Shown: piece after piece, positions 29,626 to 40,302 of the stretch
How the letters are laid out: every line of letters begins with the position of its first letter
Numbering within the stretch: position 1 is the first letter of the stretch
From: Vibrio sinaloensis
GTDB lineage: Bacteria; Pseudomonadota; Gammaproteobacteria; Enterobacterales; Vibrionaceae
DNA length: 48,059 bases
Reading direction: 5' to 3'
Assembly (NCBI RefSeq): GCF_000808535.1
Contig: NZ_JWLV01000021.1
Coordinates: 1-48,059, forward strand
Notes under the pieces: model-generated
What the model was told of the DNA's origin: nothing
The model's input: the letters and a program-made list of their open reading frames with translations, nothing else
Databases searched by the model: none
Made by a program: the position numbers and the translations under genes

Positions 29626-30744
29626 TTATGCATCTCTAGGCAGTCCTTTCTCTACAATACGTATCAACCGTTGCAGCTTCGTATCAGTGCCAGCGATCGA
29701 TTCTCGGCCTAGTTGCTGCTCAATCGCCCAATCAATATGGACGTCAAGAACGTCGTGTATGCCTGCTCGAGCTCTGAGAGCGTCAATAATGCGTGGAGAG
29801 AAAGGGGCATTTCCCATGGCGATAGATAAGTTTCTCATCCACTGAATATGACCAATACGCCTGATCGCTGAACCTTCCATGTTTTTTAGAAACGTGGCTT
29901 CATCCCACAAAAATAATTGGACGAGGTCTGCGTTAGTGAGTGTACTGCGTCTGTGAAAATCGCTTTGTTCCGTGATGTCTGAGAATCGATTCCATGGGCA
30001 AACAAGTTGGCAATCATCGCAGCCATAGATACGGTTCCCCATTGGCTTACGAAACTCTTCTGGTATTACACCGTCAAATTCAATCGTCAGATAGGAAATA
30101 CAGCGACGGGCATCAACAACGCCTTCCGAAATGATGGCTGAGGTCGGACAGGAAGTGATACATGCTTTGCACTTCCCGCATGCCTCTTCGCTAGGCGTAT
30201 CAATTGGAAGAGGCAGGTCAATTAGCAGCTCACCCAAGAAAAACCACGAACCGCACTCTTTATCTAAGATAAGTGAGTGTTTACCAGTCCAGCCTAAGCC
30301 TGCTTTCTGGGCGAGTGGACGCTCTAGAATTGGCGCAGAGTCGACAAAAGGACGATAGCCAAACTGGCCAACTTCTTCTTCAATGCGTTGACCTAACTTC
30401 TTGAGTTGATTGCGAACCAATTTGTGGTAGTCGCGACCCAACGCGTATCGACTGATATATGCTTGGGTGGTATCTGACAGATTTGAGGCAAACTGAGCTT
30501 CTGGAGGTAGGTAGTTCATGCGAGCACTGATGACGCGAATGGTCCCAGGTAACAGCTCGTTAGGTCTTGCTCTCATCATACCGTGGCGTGCCATCCAGTC
30601 CATTTCCCCGTGATAACTAGCATCGAGCCATTTCTGAAGCTCGGCTTCGTGCTCGCTTAAATCAACGTCACAGATACCAACTTTTTGAAAACCGAGCTCT
30701 TGAGCCCAAATTTTGATCTTGTCGGCGAGCTCTTGATAGTTCAT
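29626..30744 (-). CDS. queG: Epoxyqueuosine reductase
   Basis: QueG performs the last step of queuosine synthesis on tRNA, reducing epoxyqueuosine with cobalamin and Fe-S clusters. The 372-residue protein has two ferredoxin-type 4Fe-4S motifs, CGKCKACITSCP and CDDCQLVCPWNR (about residues 190-255), and the family block YGCDDCQ. The C-terminal HEAT-like part (RRIGHIQWMRNLSIAMGNA) is present. No strong SD precedes the ATG at 30744. It is separated from the divergent tsaE by about 200 bp. In E. coli nnr (yjeF) lies at this junction, and it is absent here. Confidence 0.95.
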   Translation of the reverse strand: MNYQELADKIKIWAQELGFQKVGICDVDLSEHEAELQKWLDASYHGEMDWMARHGMMRARPNELLPGTIRVISARMNYLPPEAQFASNLSDTTQAYISRYALGRDYHKLVRNQLKKLGQRIEEEVGQFGYRPFVDSAPILERPLAQKAGLGWTGKHSLILDKECGSWFFLGELLIDLPLPIDTPSEEACGKCKACITSCPTSAIISEGVVDARRCISYLTIEFDGVIPEEFRKPMGNRIYGCDDCQLVCPWNRFSDITEQSDFHRRSTLTNADLVQLFLWDEATFLKNMEGSAIRRIGHIQWMRNLSIAMGNAPFSPRIIDALRARAGIHDVLDVHIDWAIEQQLGRESIAGTDTKLQRLIRIVEKGLPRDA

Positions 30745-30945
30745 GCTGATCGCTCTGGTTAAATGGGGGCGGGATCTTAACGGATCTTAAACTCTGGATC
30801 TAGCCAATGATCCTAACTATTACAGCAAGATTTTGCTTATTTTTGGCTTTTACTTACACAACAACGCTTGTCTCTTAAAACCAACCCAGTTTACTATTCT
30901 TGTTCTTTTAAGTTTTACACAGACACGACGTAGAGAATGATCTTC

Positions 30946-31410
30946 ATGAGCACCAAACAATTTGCCCTTAAAGATGAACAAGCGACGATTTTGCTAGGAA
31001 CAGCTTTAGCGAAACTTTGTTCACAGCAAACCACTATCTACTTGCATGGGGATTTGGGCGCGGGGAAAACGACATTTAGCCGTGGCTTCGTACGTGCTCT
31101 TGGTCACGACGGCAATGTGAAGAGTCCAACTTACACGCTAGTGGAGCCGTATCAACTCGACGCTTGGCAGGTGTACCACTTTGATCTCTACCGTTTGGCG
31201 GATCCTGAAGAGCTTGAGTTTATGGGGATTCGTGATTACTTCACGCCTGATGCAATTTGTTTGGTTGAATGGCCTGAAAAAGGTCAAGGCTTGCTGCCAT
31301 CGGCAGATTTGGACATTGAATTACGTTATAACGGTGAACAGCGTGTCGCCGAGCTGACCGCCAATAACACATATGGGTCTCAATTACTTCAACAGTTGGA
31401 GTTATGTTAA
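30946..31410 (+). CDS. tsaE: tRNA threonylcarbamoyladenosine biosynthesis ATPase TsaE
   Basis: TsaE is the essential ATPase of the TsaBDE complex that makes t6A at position 37 of ANN-decoding tRNAs. The 154-residue protein has a P-loop ([14 protein letters not shown]), [10 protein letters not shown] and the family C-terminal block with [18 protein letters not shown] and LVEWPEKG. I favour the ATG at 30946 because TAGAGA lies at a better distance than for the ATG at 30937. Its last codons overlap amiB by 7 bp, which implies translational coupling. Confidence 0.95.
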   Translation: MSTKQFALKDEQATILLGTALAKLCSQQTTIYLHGDLGAGKTTFSRGFVRALGHDGNVKSPTYTLVEPYQLDAWQVYHFDLYRLADPEELEFMGIRDYFTPDAICLVEWPEKGQGLLPSADLDIELRYNGEQRVAELTANNTYGSQLLQQLELC

Positions 31411-33128
31411 TCAGTAAACTGTTACGAGCTGCATTCTTCCCTTTTCTCATAGCTCTTACTCTATTTTCTGCCAATGTTTTCGCCAACGCGCTCGAAGGGG
31501 TGCGCGTTTGGCCGTCGCCAGATGAAACTCGTGTTGTTATCGATCTGAAGTCTGAAGCTGAGTACAGCTATTTCACGCTCAGCAGTCCAGAGCGATTAGT
31601 GGTAGATTTGAAGCAAACGACGTTAGGTACCAAGTTGCCTATCAATGTGTCGGATAGCCCAGTTCTTAAAAAAATTCGTAAAAGTTCACCCCCGGCAAAA
31701 GGCACCTATCGATTGGTGTTTGAGCTAAAAAAGAAAACCACTCCGCAAATATTCAAACTAGCGCCAACACCTGGTGGACAATATGGTCACCGTTTGGTGA
31801 TTGATATCCCGCATAGTGCATCGGACACGACACCTAAAGCCAGCGATACCTCTTCGAAACCAAACGCTGTCAGTCGAGATGCTTCTCAACTTGCCGGCAG
31901 TGCGGATATTGTCGTGGCGATCGATGCTGGTCATGGTGGTGAAGACCCTGGTTCAATTGGTCCAACACGAAAGTATGAAAAGCACGCAACGTTAGCGATT
32001 TCGAAAAAGATTGCCGATCAAATTAACGCGGTACCGGGTATGAAAGCGGTACTGACACGTCGTAGTGACTACTACGTGAATTTGAATAAACGCTCTGAAA
32101 TCGCGCGTAAAAACAAAGCGCACTTGTTGGTGTCTATTCACGCCGACGCATTTCATTCGCCGAAACCTCGTGGTGGTTCTGTCTTTGTTTTGAATACGCG
32201 CCGCGCCAACTCAGAAATCGCACGTTGGGTAGAAAACCATGAAGAGCAGTCACAGCTTCTGGGCGGTGCTGGAGAAGTGTTGGCGAAAAACAATAGCGAC
32301 AGAAACGTCAGTCAAACTCTGCTTGATTTGCAGTTTAGTCATTCCCAGAAAGAGGGTTACAAGGTCGCGACGAAGATTTTACGAGAGATGTCGCGAGTTG
32401 GTGTGCATTTACACAAGAAAGAGCCAGTTAATGCGAGTCTAGCGGTACTCAAGTCACCAGATATACCTTCGGTACTGGTTGAAACTGGGTTTATCTCCAA
32501 CCCGACAGAAGAGAAGCTGCTATTCCAGCGCAGTCATCAAGACAAGCTAGCACGCTCTCTATCTAAGGCGATCGTGCAATATTTTGAAGCCAATCCTCCA
32601 GAAGGCACTCTATTTGCAAATCGTGGCAAAGCGATTAAACACAAGGTTTCACGAGGTGAGTCGCTCTCTCTGATTGCGAAGAAATACGGCTCTTCAACTA
32701 AGGCGATAATGCAAGCGAATAAGCTTAAGAGCAGTAATATTGCGATAGGTCAAATTCTCACAATCCCTGGTTCGTCAGGCGCAATACCTGTGCCTGTGGT
32801 GACTAACCCTGTTGAGACAAAAACGATCACTCACGTGGTTCAACGCGGTGAATATTTAGGAAAAATCGCCGCTCGATACAAAGTGGCGGTGGCTGATATT
32901 AAGCGTGAAAACAAGCTGAAATCAGATACGTTGAAGTTGGGTCAGAAACTCAAAATTACCGTAAGCATGAAAGATCAGCCATTGCGTAAGCACAAGGTTC
33001 AGCGTGGTGAATTCTTAGGCAAAATAGCGAGTAAGTATGGGGTGAGTGTTAAAAGTCTTCGAGAGGCGAATAACCTGCGCAGTGATGAGCTTGCGATTGG
33101 CCAAGTTTTAATTATTCCCAACAACTGA
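31404..33128 (+). CDS. amiB: N-acetylmuramoyl-L-alanine amidase AmiB with three LysM repeats
   Basis: A periplasmic zinc amidase that splits septal peptidoglycan during daughter-cell separation, activated by EnvC-type proteins (envC is at 17 kb). The 574 residues comprise a signal peptide (about 1-27), an AMIN domain (about 28-125) for envelope targeting, an Amidase_3 domain with [18 protein letters not shown] and LVETGFISN (about 185-390), and three LysM repeats starting near 412, 476 and 529. E. coli AmiB (445 residues) has one LysM. It is co-transcribed with tsaE and mutL. Confidence 0.96.
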   Translation: MLISKLLRAAFFPFLIALTLFSANVFANALEGVRVWPSPDETRVVIDLKSEAEYSYFTLSSPERLVVDLKQTTLGTKLPINVSDSPVLKKIRKSSPPAKGTYRLVFELKKKTTPQIFKLAPTPGGQYGHRLVIDIPHSASDTTPKASDTSSKPNAVSRDASQLAGSADIVVAIDAGHGGEDPGSIGPTRKYEKHATLAISKKIADQINAVPGMKAVLTRRSDYYVNLNKRSEIARKNKAHLLVSIHADAFHSPKPRGGSVFVLNTRRANSEIARWVENHEEQSQLLGGAGEVLAKNNSDRNVSQTLLDLQFSHSQKEGYKVATKILREMSRVGVHLHKKEPVNASLAVLKSPDIPSVLVETGFISNPTEEKLLFQRSHQDKLARSLSKAIVQYFEANPPEGTLFANRGKAIKHKVSRGESLSLIAKKYGSSTKAIMQANKLKSSNIAIGQILTIPGSSGAIPVPVVTNPVETKTITHVVQRGEYLGKIAARYKVAVADIKRENKLKSDTLKLGQKLKITVSMKDQPLRKHKVQRGEFLGKIASKYGVSVKSLREANNLRSDELAIGQVLIIPNN

Positions 33129-33140
33129 TGGTGATGGGCT

Positions 33141-35099
33141 ATGACAATTAAAATTCTTCCAGCACGTTTGGCAAACCAAATTGCCGCGGGTGAAGTGGTT
33201 GAGAGACCGGCTTCCGTTGTTAAAGAGCTGGTTGAAAATAGCCTTGACTCAGGTGCCACTAGAATCGATATCGATATCGAAAAAGGTGGAGCCAAGCTGA
33301 TCCGAGTCCGTGATAATGGCAAAGGTATCGTCAAAGATGAACTCGGTTTGGCGTTAAGCCGCCATGCTACCTCCAAAATACACACCTTAGATGATCTTGA
33401 AGCCATCATCAGTTTAGGCTTTCGCGGTGAAGCACTGGCCAGTATCAGCTCTGTTGCGCGTTTGACCATGACCTCTCGCCCAGCTACCCAAGAGCAAGCT
33501 TGGTCTGCCTATACCGAGGGCAGGGAAATGGCTGTGAAGCTTCAACCTACCGCACATCCGATTGGTACGACTGTCGAGGTTCTTGATCTTTTCTTTAATA
33601 CCCCAGCTCGTCGTAAATTTCTTCGCACAGAGAAGACCGAGTTTTCTCATATTGATGAGCTGATCAAACGAATCGCCCTTAGCCGTTTTGATGTGACGAT
33701 CAATCTTCGTCACAACGGTAAGATGGTTAAGCAATATCGAGCGGCGAAAACCGAAGTACAAGCTGAGAAGCGCATTGCCACGGTTTGCGGGAGTGCGTTT
33801 GTCCGTAACATGCTTAAGATTGAACTTGAGCATCAAGGGCTTAAGTTACACGGATGGATCACAACTCCAGAGGGCGCCCGTCAACAAAGTGATTTGCAGT
33901 ATTGTTACGTCAATGGCCGGATGATGCGTGACAAATTGATCAATCACGCCATTAGGCAGAGCTACGAAACCAGCCTCAAACCAGAGCAGTTTGCTACTTA
34001 CGTTCTGTTTATTGAGCTTGACCCGCATCAGGTAGATGTCAATGTCCACCCAGCAAAACATGAAGTTCGCTTCCATCAAGCTCGTTTGGTGCATGATTTT
34101 ATCTATCAAGCGCTCAGTGATGCACTCGCCCAAAGTGCGCATATTGATAAACCGGAGATCACGGCGTCTGCTTTCCATACACAAGAGCCGTCAAATGACT
34201 TTGATAAAGGGCTAAATAGTGATTCGACTCATCAGTCAGTCAGTGAGCGTGTTTATGACGCTGTAGAAAAGATTCCCTCATATCCCGGAAGGACTGATTA
34301 CAACGAGCGCCGCTCTGAAGTTCGCGAGGCTTCTGTCCGCAGTGAGTGGATCGAATCAAAACCTCAGCCTAACAAAGCAAAGACCTCTGAGCGATATGCT
34401 GAACCAGCCCCGAGTAAGCAAGAAGTACGAGCCTACCAAGAGTTACTCAAAACGCCAGATCTAGAGCCTATTTCTGCGCCTGTCGGACAGGATCGGAACG
34501 CTGAAGAAAATGAACCTTCGCCAGCTGCGGTCGTCGAATCATTAGGTAAAGCGATTTGTATGGCATCAGGGCGTTATGTCGCGATGGGCAACAAGCAAGG
34601 GGTACACTTAGTTAGCCTAGCGAAAGCGGAATGGTTACGTGTGAATGGCCAATTGTCGACGCGCAATGGTTCATTGAAAAGTCAGCCATTGCTTGTCCCA
34701 CTGTCATTAAAACTCGATCCTGAGCAGATTCAGGTAGCCGAGAGGCTTGAAAATTTATTGCTGACATTTGGCATTGAGCTAAAGAAGCGCAACCATCAAG
34801 CAATGATGGTCATGGGTGTACCACAGCCGCTGCGCCAACAAAACTTACAACAATTGCTACCAGATCTGTTATCTTACGCGGCTTCGTCTTTGGCGGAGCA
34901 AGCCAATCTCGAGCCTTCTCGATTGGCAAATTGGTTAAGTAGCCATATCACTCAAGTGAAAAGCGACTACACTTTGTCGGAAGCGATTCAAATCATTGCT
35001 GATATCGAACAGCTCTGGCAGGGGAACCTTCCGTTAAACGATCAAACGTTTGTAAAACCGGTCGATTTCTCTGCGACCATTGCAGCATTAGAATTATGA
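33141..35099 (+). CDS. mutL: DNA mismatch repair protein MutL
   Basis: MutL links mismatch recognition by MutS to strand incision. The 652-residue protein has the GHKL ATPase motifs: [16 protein letters not shown] (with the catalytic Glu), DNGKGI and [14 protein letters not shown] variable linker (about 340-460) precedes the C-terminal dimerisation domain. I do not see the DQHA(X)2E(X)4E endonuclease motif, which fits a Dam/MutH-directed repair system. The stop codon overlaps the miaA start by 4 bp (ATGA). Confidence 0.98.
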   Translation: MTIKILPARLANQIAAGEVVERPASVVKELVENSLDSGATRIDIDIEKGGAKLIRVRDNGKGIVKDELGLALSRHATSKIHTLDDLEAIISLGFRGEALASISSVARLTMTSRPATQEQAWSAYTEGREMAVKLQPTAHPIGTTVEVLDLFFNTPARRKFLRTEKTEFSHIDELIKRIALSRFDVTINLRHNGKMVKQYRAAKTEVQAEKRIATVCGSAFVRNMLKIELEHQGLKLHGWITTPEGARQQSDLQYCYVNGRMMRDKLINHAIRQSYETSLKPEQFATYVLFIELDPHQVDVNVHPAKHEVRFHQARLVHDFIYQALSDALAQSAHIDKPEITASAFHTQEPSNDFDKGLNSDSTHQSVSERVYDAVEKIPSYPGRTDYNERRSEVREASVRSEWIESKPQPNKAKTSERYAEPAPSKQEVRAYQELLKTPDLEPISAPVGQDRNAEENEPSPAAVVESLGKAICMASGRYVAMGNKQGVHLVSLAKAEWLRVNGQLSTRNGSLKSQPLLVPLSLKLDPEQIQVAERLENLLLTFGIELKKRNHQAMMVMGVPQPLRQQNLQQLLPDLLSYAASSLAEQANLEPSRLANWLSSHITQVKSDYTLSEAIQIIADIEQLWQGNLPLNDQTFVKPVDFSATIAALEL

Positions 35100-36046
35100 A
35101 AAATAAACAACTACCTTTGGCTCTATTTTTGATGGGACCAACGGCATCTGGAAAGACAGAGTTGGCGATCCGCTTGCGCCAAAAATATCCCGTAGAAATT
35201 ATTTCGGTCGACTCCGCGTTGATTTACAAAGGAATGGATATAGGCACCGCCAAGCCTGACGAGCGTGAGCAAATGCTGGCACCGCATCGTCTGATCGACA
35301 TACTTGATCCAAGCGAGGCTTATTCAGCTGCAGACTTTCGTCGCGATGCCTTAAATGAAATGAACAAGATTGTAGAACAAGGCAAGATCCCACTTCTTGT
35401 TGGTGGAACCATGCTTTACTACAAAGCGTTGTTGGAAGGTTTGTCACCACTTCCAGCTGCAAACCCTGAGATTCGTCAGCAAATTGAACAAGAAGCGTTG
35501 ACTCTTGGTTGGGACGTGCTGCACGATCAACTGAAAGAAATTGATCCTGTATCAGCTGAGCGAATCCACCCAAACGATCCACAAAGATTGTCACGGGCAT
35601 TGGAAGTTTATCGAATTTCAGGTAAAACTCTTACTGAACTGACTAAAACAAAAGGCGATTCGTTGCCATTTAGGGTTAAGCAGTTTGCTATAGCTCCCAA
35701 GGAAAGGGCTGAGCTCCATCGCCGAATTGAGCTTCGATTTGAGAAAATGATGGAAGCGGGGTTCGAGGATGAGATGCGAGCATTATATGCTCGTGACGAT
35801 CTTCACCCTGATCTACCGTCTATTCGATGTGTCGGCTACAGGCAGATGTGGGACTATTTGGATGGGAATTGTACGCTTGATGACGCTATTTTTAAGGGCG
35901 TTTGTGCAACCCGCCAGTTGGCCAAGCGACAAATTACCTGGTTACGCAGCTGGGATAATTTAACTTGGTTAGATAGTGAGAACATTGACGAAGCATTGGA
36001 AACTGTTTCAAATGCAATAGCATCTGACGGTTTTAGCTGTGTATAA
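35096..36046 (+). CDS. miaA: tRNA dimethylallyltransferase
   Basis: MiaA adds dimethylallyl to A37 of tRNAs that read UNN codons. The 316-residue protein has the P-loop [27 protein letters not shown], the [20 protein letters not shown] block and the C-terminal tRNA-contacting region with [13 protein letters not shown]. It overlaps mutL by 4 bp, and hfq follows after about 190 bp with a terminator-like structure between them. Confidence 0.98.
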   Translation: MKNKQLPLALFLMGPTASGKTELAIRLRQKYPVEIISVDSALIYKGMDIGTAKPDEREQMLAPHRLIDILDPSEAYSAADFRRDALNEMNKIVEQGKIPLLVGGTMLYYKALLEGLSPLPAANPEIRQQIEQEALTLGWDVLHDQLKEIDPVSAERIHPNDPQRLSRALEVYRISGKTLTELTKTKGDSLPFRVKQFAIAPKERAELHRRIELRFEKMMEAGFEDEMRALYARDDLHPDLPSIRCVGYRQMWDYLDGNCTLDDAIFKGVCATRQLAKRQITWLRSWDNLTWLDSENIDEALETVSNAIASDGFSCV

Positions 36047-36070
36047 TGTGATCGCTTTTGCGTGAATGTA

Positions 36071-36142
36071 CCCTGTAAAGGATCTGTTACTTGAAATTTC
36101 GACTCAAAGTCGTCATAACAGGTAATGACAGGGCGTTTTTTT
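36071..36142 (+). terminator. Nested stem with T7 between miaA and hfq
   Basis: Three nested helices: CCCTGT/ACAGGG (36071-36076, 36128-36133), CTGTTA/TAACAG (36084-36089, 36116-36121) and CGACT/AGTCG (36100-36104, 36108-36112). They are followed by CG and T7. The layout fits a terminator or attenuator before hfq, implying that hfq also has its own promoter downstream. The long interrupted stem is unusual for a simple terminator. Confidence 0.6.
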
Positions 36143-36198
36143 ATACGTTTAGCTCAGATTCAAAAGCCGCATCCTTTATGCAGCGCACCACTAGCTAA

Positions 36199-36501
<303 letters not shown>

Positions 36502-36545
36502 TATCCTGACTGCTAATTCGAGCATTATTTTAAGGAGTTGATTGC

Positions 36546-37835
36546 TTGTTTGACCGTTATGAAGCCGGTGAGCGAGCCGTACTTGTTCATATCAACTTTA
36601 CGCAAGAAGGGGAGTGGGAAGATCTCAGCGAGTTTGAAATGCTGGTCTCTTCAGCTGGAGTTTCTTCGTTACAAGTCGTAACCGGAAGCCGCCAGTCACC
36701 ACACCCTAAATACTATGTCGGAGAGGGTAAAGCTCAGGAAATTGCACAAGCTGTGCAGTTAGCTGGCGCTGATATTGTGATTTTTAATCACGCCCTCTCT
36801 CCTGCCCAAGAACGTAACCTAGAAGCGTTGTGTAAATGTCGAGTGTTAGACCGCACTGGTCTGATTTTAGATATTTTTGCTCAGCGTGCCCGAACTCACG
36901 AAGGTAAGCTACAGGTCGAATTGGCCCAGCTTCGCCATATCTCTACTCGACTGATTCGTGGTTGGACTCACCTAGAGAGACAAAAAGGTGGTATCGGTTT
37001 ACGGGGGCCAGGTGAAACTCAGCTAGAAACTGACCGACGTTTATTGCGTGTACGTATCAAAACGATATTACGCCGTTTAGAAAAAGTCGCTAAGCAGCGT
37101 GAACAAGGTCGCCGTGCTAGAAGTCGAGCGGAAATCCCAACCGTCTCCCTAGTTGGTTATACCAACGCAGGGAAATCAACACTGTTCAACCGAATTACCG
37201 AAGCGGGTGTTTACGCTGCGGATCAATTGTTTGCTACTTTGGACCCAACTTTACGTAAGATCGAGTTATCAGATGTTGGTCCTGCTATTTTGGCGGACAC
37301 GGTAGGGTTTATTCGTCACCTACCACACGATCTGGTAGCGGCGTTCAAAGCAACGCTACAAGAAACGCAAGAAGCTGACATTTTGTTACATGTTGTCGAT
37401 GCCAGTGATGAGCGTTTTCGTGAGAATATTCAGGCTGTTCATGATGTTCTTGAAGAAATTGAAGCGAATGAAATCCCCGCTTTGATCGTCATGAACAAGA
37501 TCGATAACCTCGATGGTCAGAACCCAAGAATTGAGCGTGACGACGAAGGCGTTGTGCAAACGGTTTGGGTTTCAGCAATGGAAGGTAAAGGCATTGAGCT
37601 TTTATTTGAGGCATTAACCGAGCGGTTAGCCAGTCAAATGGTTCAGTACCAAATGCGAATTCCGCCACAACATCAAGGCAGACTTCGTAGTACATTCTTC
37701 CAGATGAAGTGTATTCAACATGAAGAATATGACCAAGACGGTAACTTGTTGATTGATGTTCGAATGCAGCAAGTAGATTGGTCTAGACTTGAAAAAAGAG
37801 AAGAGGCAGTTTTACGTGACTTTATAGTTACTTAA
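36546..37835 (+). CDS. hflX: Ribosome-splitting GTPase HflX
   Basis: HflX splits stalled or stress-inactivated ribosomes. The 429-residue protein has the HflX N-terminal domain (GSRQSPHPKYYVGEGKAQEI and the glycine-rich GGIGLRGPGETQLETDRR) and a GTPase domain with GYTNAGKSTLFN, DTVGFIRHLPHDL and MNKID. The initiator codon is TTG at 36546, with AGGAG 8 nt upstream. The translated N-terminus FDRYEAGERAVLVHI lines up with E. coli HflX, which supports this start. Confidence 0.97.
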   Translation: MFDRYEAGERAVLVHINFTQEGEWEDLSEFEMLVSSAGVSSLQVVTGSRQSPHPKYYVGEGKAQEIAQAVQLAGADIVIFNHALSPAQERNLEALCKCRVLDRTGLILDIFAQRARTHEGKLQVELAQLRHISTRLIRGWTHLERQKGGIGLRGPGETQLETDRRLLRVRIKTILRRLEKVAKQREQGRRARSRAEIPTVSLVGYTNAGKSTLFNRITEAGVYAADQLFATLDPTLRKIELSDVGPAILADTVGFIRHLPHDLVAAFKATLQETQEADILLHVVDASDERFRENIQAVHDVLEEIEANEIPALIVMNKIDNLDGQNPRIERDDEGVVQTVWVSAMEGKGIELLFEALTERLASQMVQYQMRIPPQHQGRLRSTFFQMKCIQHEEYDQDGNLLIDVRMQQVDWSRLEKREEAVLRDFIVT

Positions 37836-37880
37836 ATGACTGCTACAGTATAACGTCATATCAAATGATGGAGCTTTCTA

Positions 37881-39071
37881 ATGGCGTGGAATGAGCCTGG
37901 TAATAACAACGGCAACAACGGCCGCGATAATGACCCATGGGGTAACAACAATCGTGGCAACAAAGGTGGCCGTGATCAAGGACCGCCAGACTTGGACGAA
38001 GTATTTAATAAACTGAGTCAGAAACTGGGTGGAAAGTTTGGTGGAAAAGGCGGCAACGGCCCTTCTATTGGCGGTGGTGGTAGCGTTCTAGGTCTAGGCG
38101 TTATTGCAGCAATCGCAATAGCAATTTGGGTCTTTGCTGGTTTTTACACTATCGGTGAAGCTGAACGTGGCGTAGTTTTGCGCCTCGGTAAATACGACCG
38201 TGTGGTCGATCCAGGTCTAAACTGGCGTCCTCGCTTCATTGATGAAGTGACACCGGTTAACGTTCAGGCGATTCGCTCACTACGTTCATCAGGTCTAATG
38301 CTGACTAAAGATGAAAACGTAGTGACGGTTGCGATGGATGTTCAGTACCGTGTTGCGGATCCATACAAGTATCTATTCCGCGTAACAAACGCAGATGACA
38401 GCTTACGTCAAGCTACCGACTCTGCGCTCCGTGCTGTAATCGGTGACTCGCTGATGGATAGCATCCTGACAACGGGTCGTCAGCAAATTCGTCAAAGCAC
38501 TCAGGAAACTCTAAATGAGATCGTAGATAGCTACGATATGGGTGTTGTCATTGTCGATGTCAACTTCCAATCAGCGCGTCCGCCTGAGCAAGTTAAAGAC
38601 GCTTTCGATGATGCTATTGCGGCTCGTGAGGATGAAGAGCGTTTTGAGCGTGAAGCAGAAGCATACCGAAACGATATTCTTCCAAAAGCGACAGGTCGAG
38701 CTGAGCGTTTGAAGAAAGAGGCATTGGGTTACTCTGAGCGCGTTGTTAACGAAGCTCTTGGTCAAGTAGCACAGTTTGAGAAGCTACTTCCTGAATACCA
38801 AGCTGCACCTGAAGTTACTCGTAACCGTCTATACCTAGACACGATGGAAGAAGTTTACAGCAACACCTCTAAGGTTCTGATTGATTCTGAATCTAGCGGC
38901 AATCTGCTTTACTTACCTATCGACAAGTTAGCGGGTGAAGGTAACACTCCAACCAAACGTAGCACGAAGTCGTCTTCAGCTTATGACCAGATTGAGCTAG
39001 AAACTCAGTCAACTGAAACCACTTCAGACTCGCAATCTCGTTCAACTGGTTCACGTCAAGGGAGATATTAA
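37881..39071 (+). CDS. hflK: FtsH protease modulator subunit HflK
   Basis: HflK forms, with HflC, a large membrane cage that controls the AAA protease FtsH. The 396-residue protein starts with a Gly/Asn-rich cytoplasmic stretch (about 1-65). A transmembrane segment (about 70-92, VLGLGVIAAIAIAIWVFAGF) and the SPFH/band-7 domain follow, the latter beginning GEAERGVVLRLGKYDRVVD. A helical region with EREAEAYRNDILPKATG and a polar tail end the protein. hflC follows after 2 bp. Confidence 0.97.
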   Translation: MAWNEPGNNNGNNGRDNDPWGNNNRGNKGGRDQGPPDLDEVFNKLSQKLGGKFGGKGGNGPSIGGGGSVLGLGVIAAIAIAIWVFAGFYTIGEAERGVVLRLGKYDRVVDPGLNWRPRFIDEVTPVNVQAIRSLRSSGLMLTKDENVVTVAMDVQYRVADPYKYLFRVTNADDSLRQATDSALRAVIGDSLMDSILTTGRQQIRQSTQETLNEIVDSYDMGVVIVDVNFQSARPPEQVKDAFDDAIAAREDEERFEREAEAYRNDILPKATGRAERLKKEALGYSERVVNEALGQVAQFEKLLPEYQAAPEVTRNRLYLDTMEEVYSNTSKVLIDSESSGNLLYLPIDKLAGEGNTPTKRSTKSSSAYDQIELETQSTETTSDSQSRSTGSRQGRY

Positions 39072-39073
39072 GA

Positions 39074-40048
39074 ATGCGTAAGTTAATGATCCCTGTATTG
39101 GTCGTTACTATTGTTCTACTGCTAATGTCAGTATTTGTCATTCAAGAAGGCGAGCGTGGATTGGTAATTCGATTTGGTCGTGTTCTTGATGACAACGGTG
39201 TGTCTAAGATTTACGAACCAGGTCTGCATTTCAAGATGCCGCTGTTCGACAGAGTGAAAACATTGGACGCGCGTATCCAAACAATGGATGGCCGTTCTGA
39301 CCGTTTCGTGACATCTGAGAAAAAAGACGTACTGATCGATACTTACGTCAAATGGCGTATCTCTGATTTCGGTCGCTACTACCTAACAACAGGTGGTGGT
39401 AATGCCTTGACAGCAGAAGCGTTACTTGAACGTAAAGTAACAGACGTGCTGCGTTCTGAAATCGGTGCACGTGAGATTAAGCAGATTGTTTCCGGTCCGC
39501 GCAACAAAGACGTTTTGCCTGATAGCGACAGTGAAGAAGTAACAACCGAAGCGGCTCTTGAAGCGTTAGAGGTTGACGGTGAACGTGACCAAATTATGGA
39601 GAACGTTTTGGTCGGTACAACGGACAGTGCAATGAAAGATTTGGGTGTCGAGATTGTTGATTTCCGTATGAAGAAAATCAACCTACCTGATGAAATCAGT
39701 GAGTCTATCTATCGTCGTATGAGAGCTGAGCGTGAGTCTGTTGCTCGTCGCCACCGTTCTCAAGGTCGTGAAAAAGCAGAAGTTATCCGTGCGCAAGCCG
39801 ATCTAGAAGTGGCAACTGTTCTAGCAGAAGCGGACAAGACTGCGCGTGTAACACGAGGGGAAGCGGATGCGAAATCTGCGAAAATCTACTCGGATGCTTA
39901 CAACAAAGACCCAGAGTTCTTCAGCTTTATGCGTTCTCTAAAAGCATACGAGAAATCGTTCAGCAACAAGAGTGACATTCTTGTATTGGATCCGAAGAGT
40001 GACTTCTTCCAGTACATGAATAACGCTGCTGGTGCAGAAGCTAAGTAA
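39074..40048 (+). CDS. hflC: FtsH protease modulator subunit HflC
   Basis: The partner of HflK, with an N-terminal membrane anchor (about 2-22) and a periplasmic band-7 domain starting IQEGERGLVIRFGRVL. The long helix with EKAEVIRAQADLEVATVLA is the part that builds the cage wall. At 324 residues it is close to the E. coli protein (334). It ends the tsaE-hflC gene series, and a strong terminator follows 18 bp later. Confidence 0.97.
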   Translation: MRKLMIPVLVVTIVLLLMSVFVIQEGERGLVIRFGRVLDDNGVSKIYEPGLHFKMPLFDRVKTLDARIQTMDGRSDRFVTSEKKDVLIDTYVKWRISDFGRYYLTTGGGNALTAEALLERKVTDVLRSEIGAREIKQIVSGPRNKDVLPDSDSEEVTTEAALEALEVDGERDQIMENVLVGTTDSAMKDLGVEIVDFRMKKINLPDEISESIYRRMRAERESVARRHRSQGREKAEVIRAQADLEVATVLAEADKTARVTRGEADAKSAKIYSDAYNKDPEFFSFMRSLKAYEKSFSNKSDILVLDPKSDFFQYMNNAAGAEAK

Positions 40049-40066
40049 TTGAAATTAAGATAGGTT

Positions 40067-40096
40067 AAAGGCTCCCATGTGGAGCCTTTATTTTTT
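40067..40096 (+). terminator. Rho-independent terminator after hflC
   Basis: AAAGGCTCC and GGAGCCTTT form a 9-bp stem with a 5-nt loop, followed by ATTTTTT. Confidence 0.92.
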
Positions 40097-40110
40097 GTTC
40101 TGAGGTAGTT

Positions 40111-40296
40111 ATGTCGAATTCACTTTGGTTTGCGTTAGGTTTGGTGCTTATCGTCGAAGGGTTAGGTCCCTTGATTGCTCCAAACGGTTGGCGCAATATG
40201 GTGGCAGAGCTCAGTCGCCAGCCTGATAATCAATTACGCCGTATAGGCGGCTGCCTAGTGGTTGCTGGTGCAGTAATCGCGTATGTATTCGGCTAG
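40111..40296 (+). CDS. DUF2065 small membrane protein (YjeT-like)
   Basis: A 61-residue protein with two hydrophobic segments (about 4-22 and 44-60) separated by a polar loop containing NGWRNMVAELSRQPDNQLRRIG. This is the pattern of the YjeT/DUF2065 family, which also follows hflC in E. coli. The function is unknown. It starts 15 bp after the hflC terminator, so it depends on read-through or a promoter in the short gap. Confidence 0.85.
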   Translation: MSNSLWFALGLVLIVEGLGPLIAPNGWRNMVAELSRQPDNQLRRIGGCLVVAGAVIAYVFG

Positions 40297-40302
40297 AGGC
40301 GA

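Noticed and set aside
33414..33836. 140-codon minus-strand frame within mutL, and a similar one at 32999-33469
   Set aside because: Both are antisense to the conserved MutL ATPase and the amiB end, with no domain and no promoter or ribosome site.
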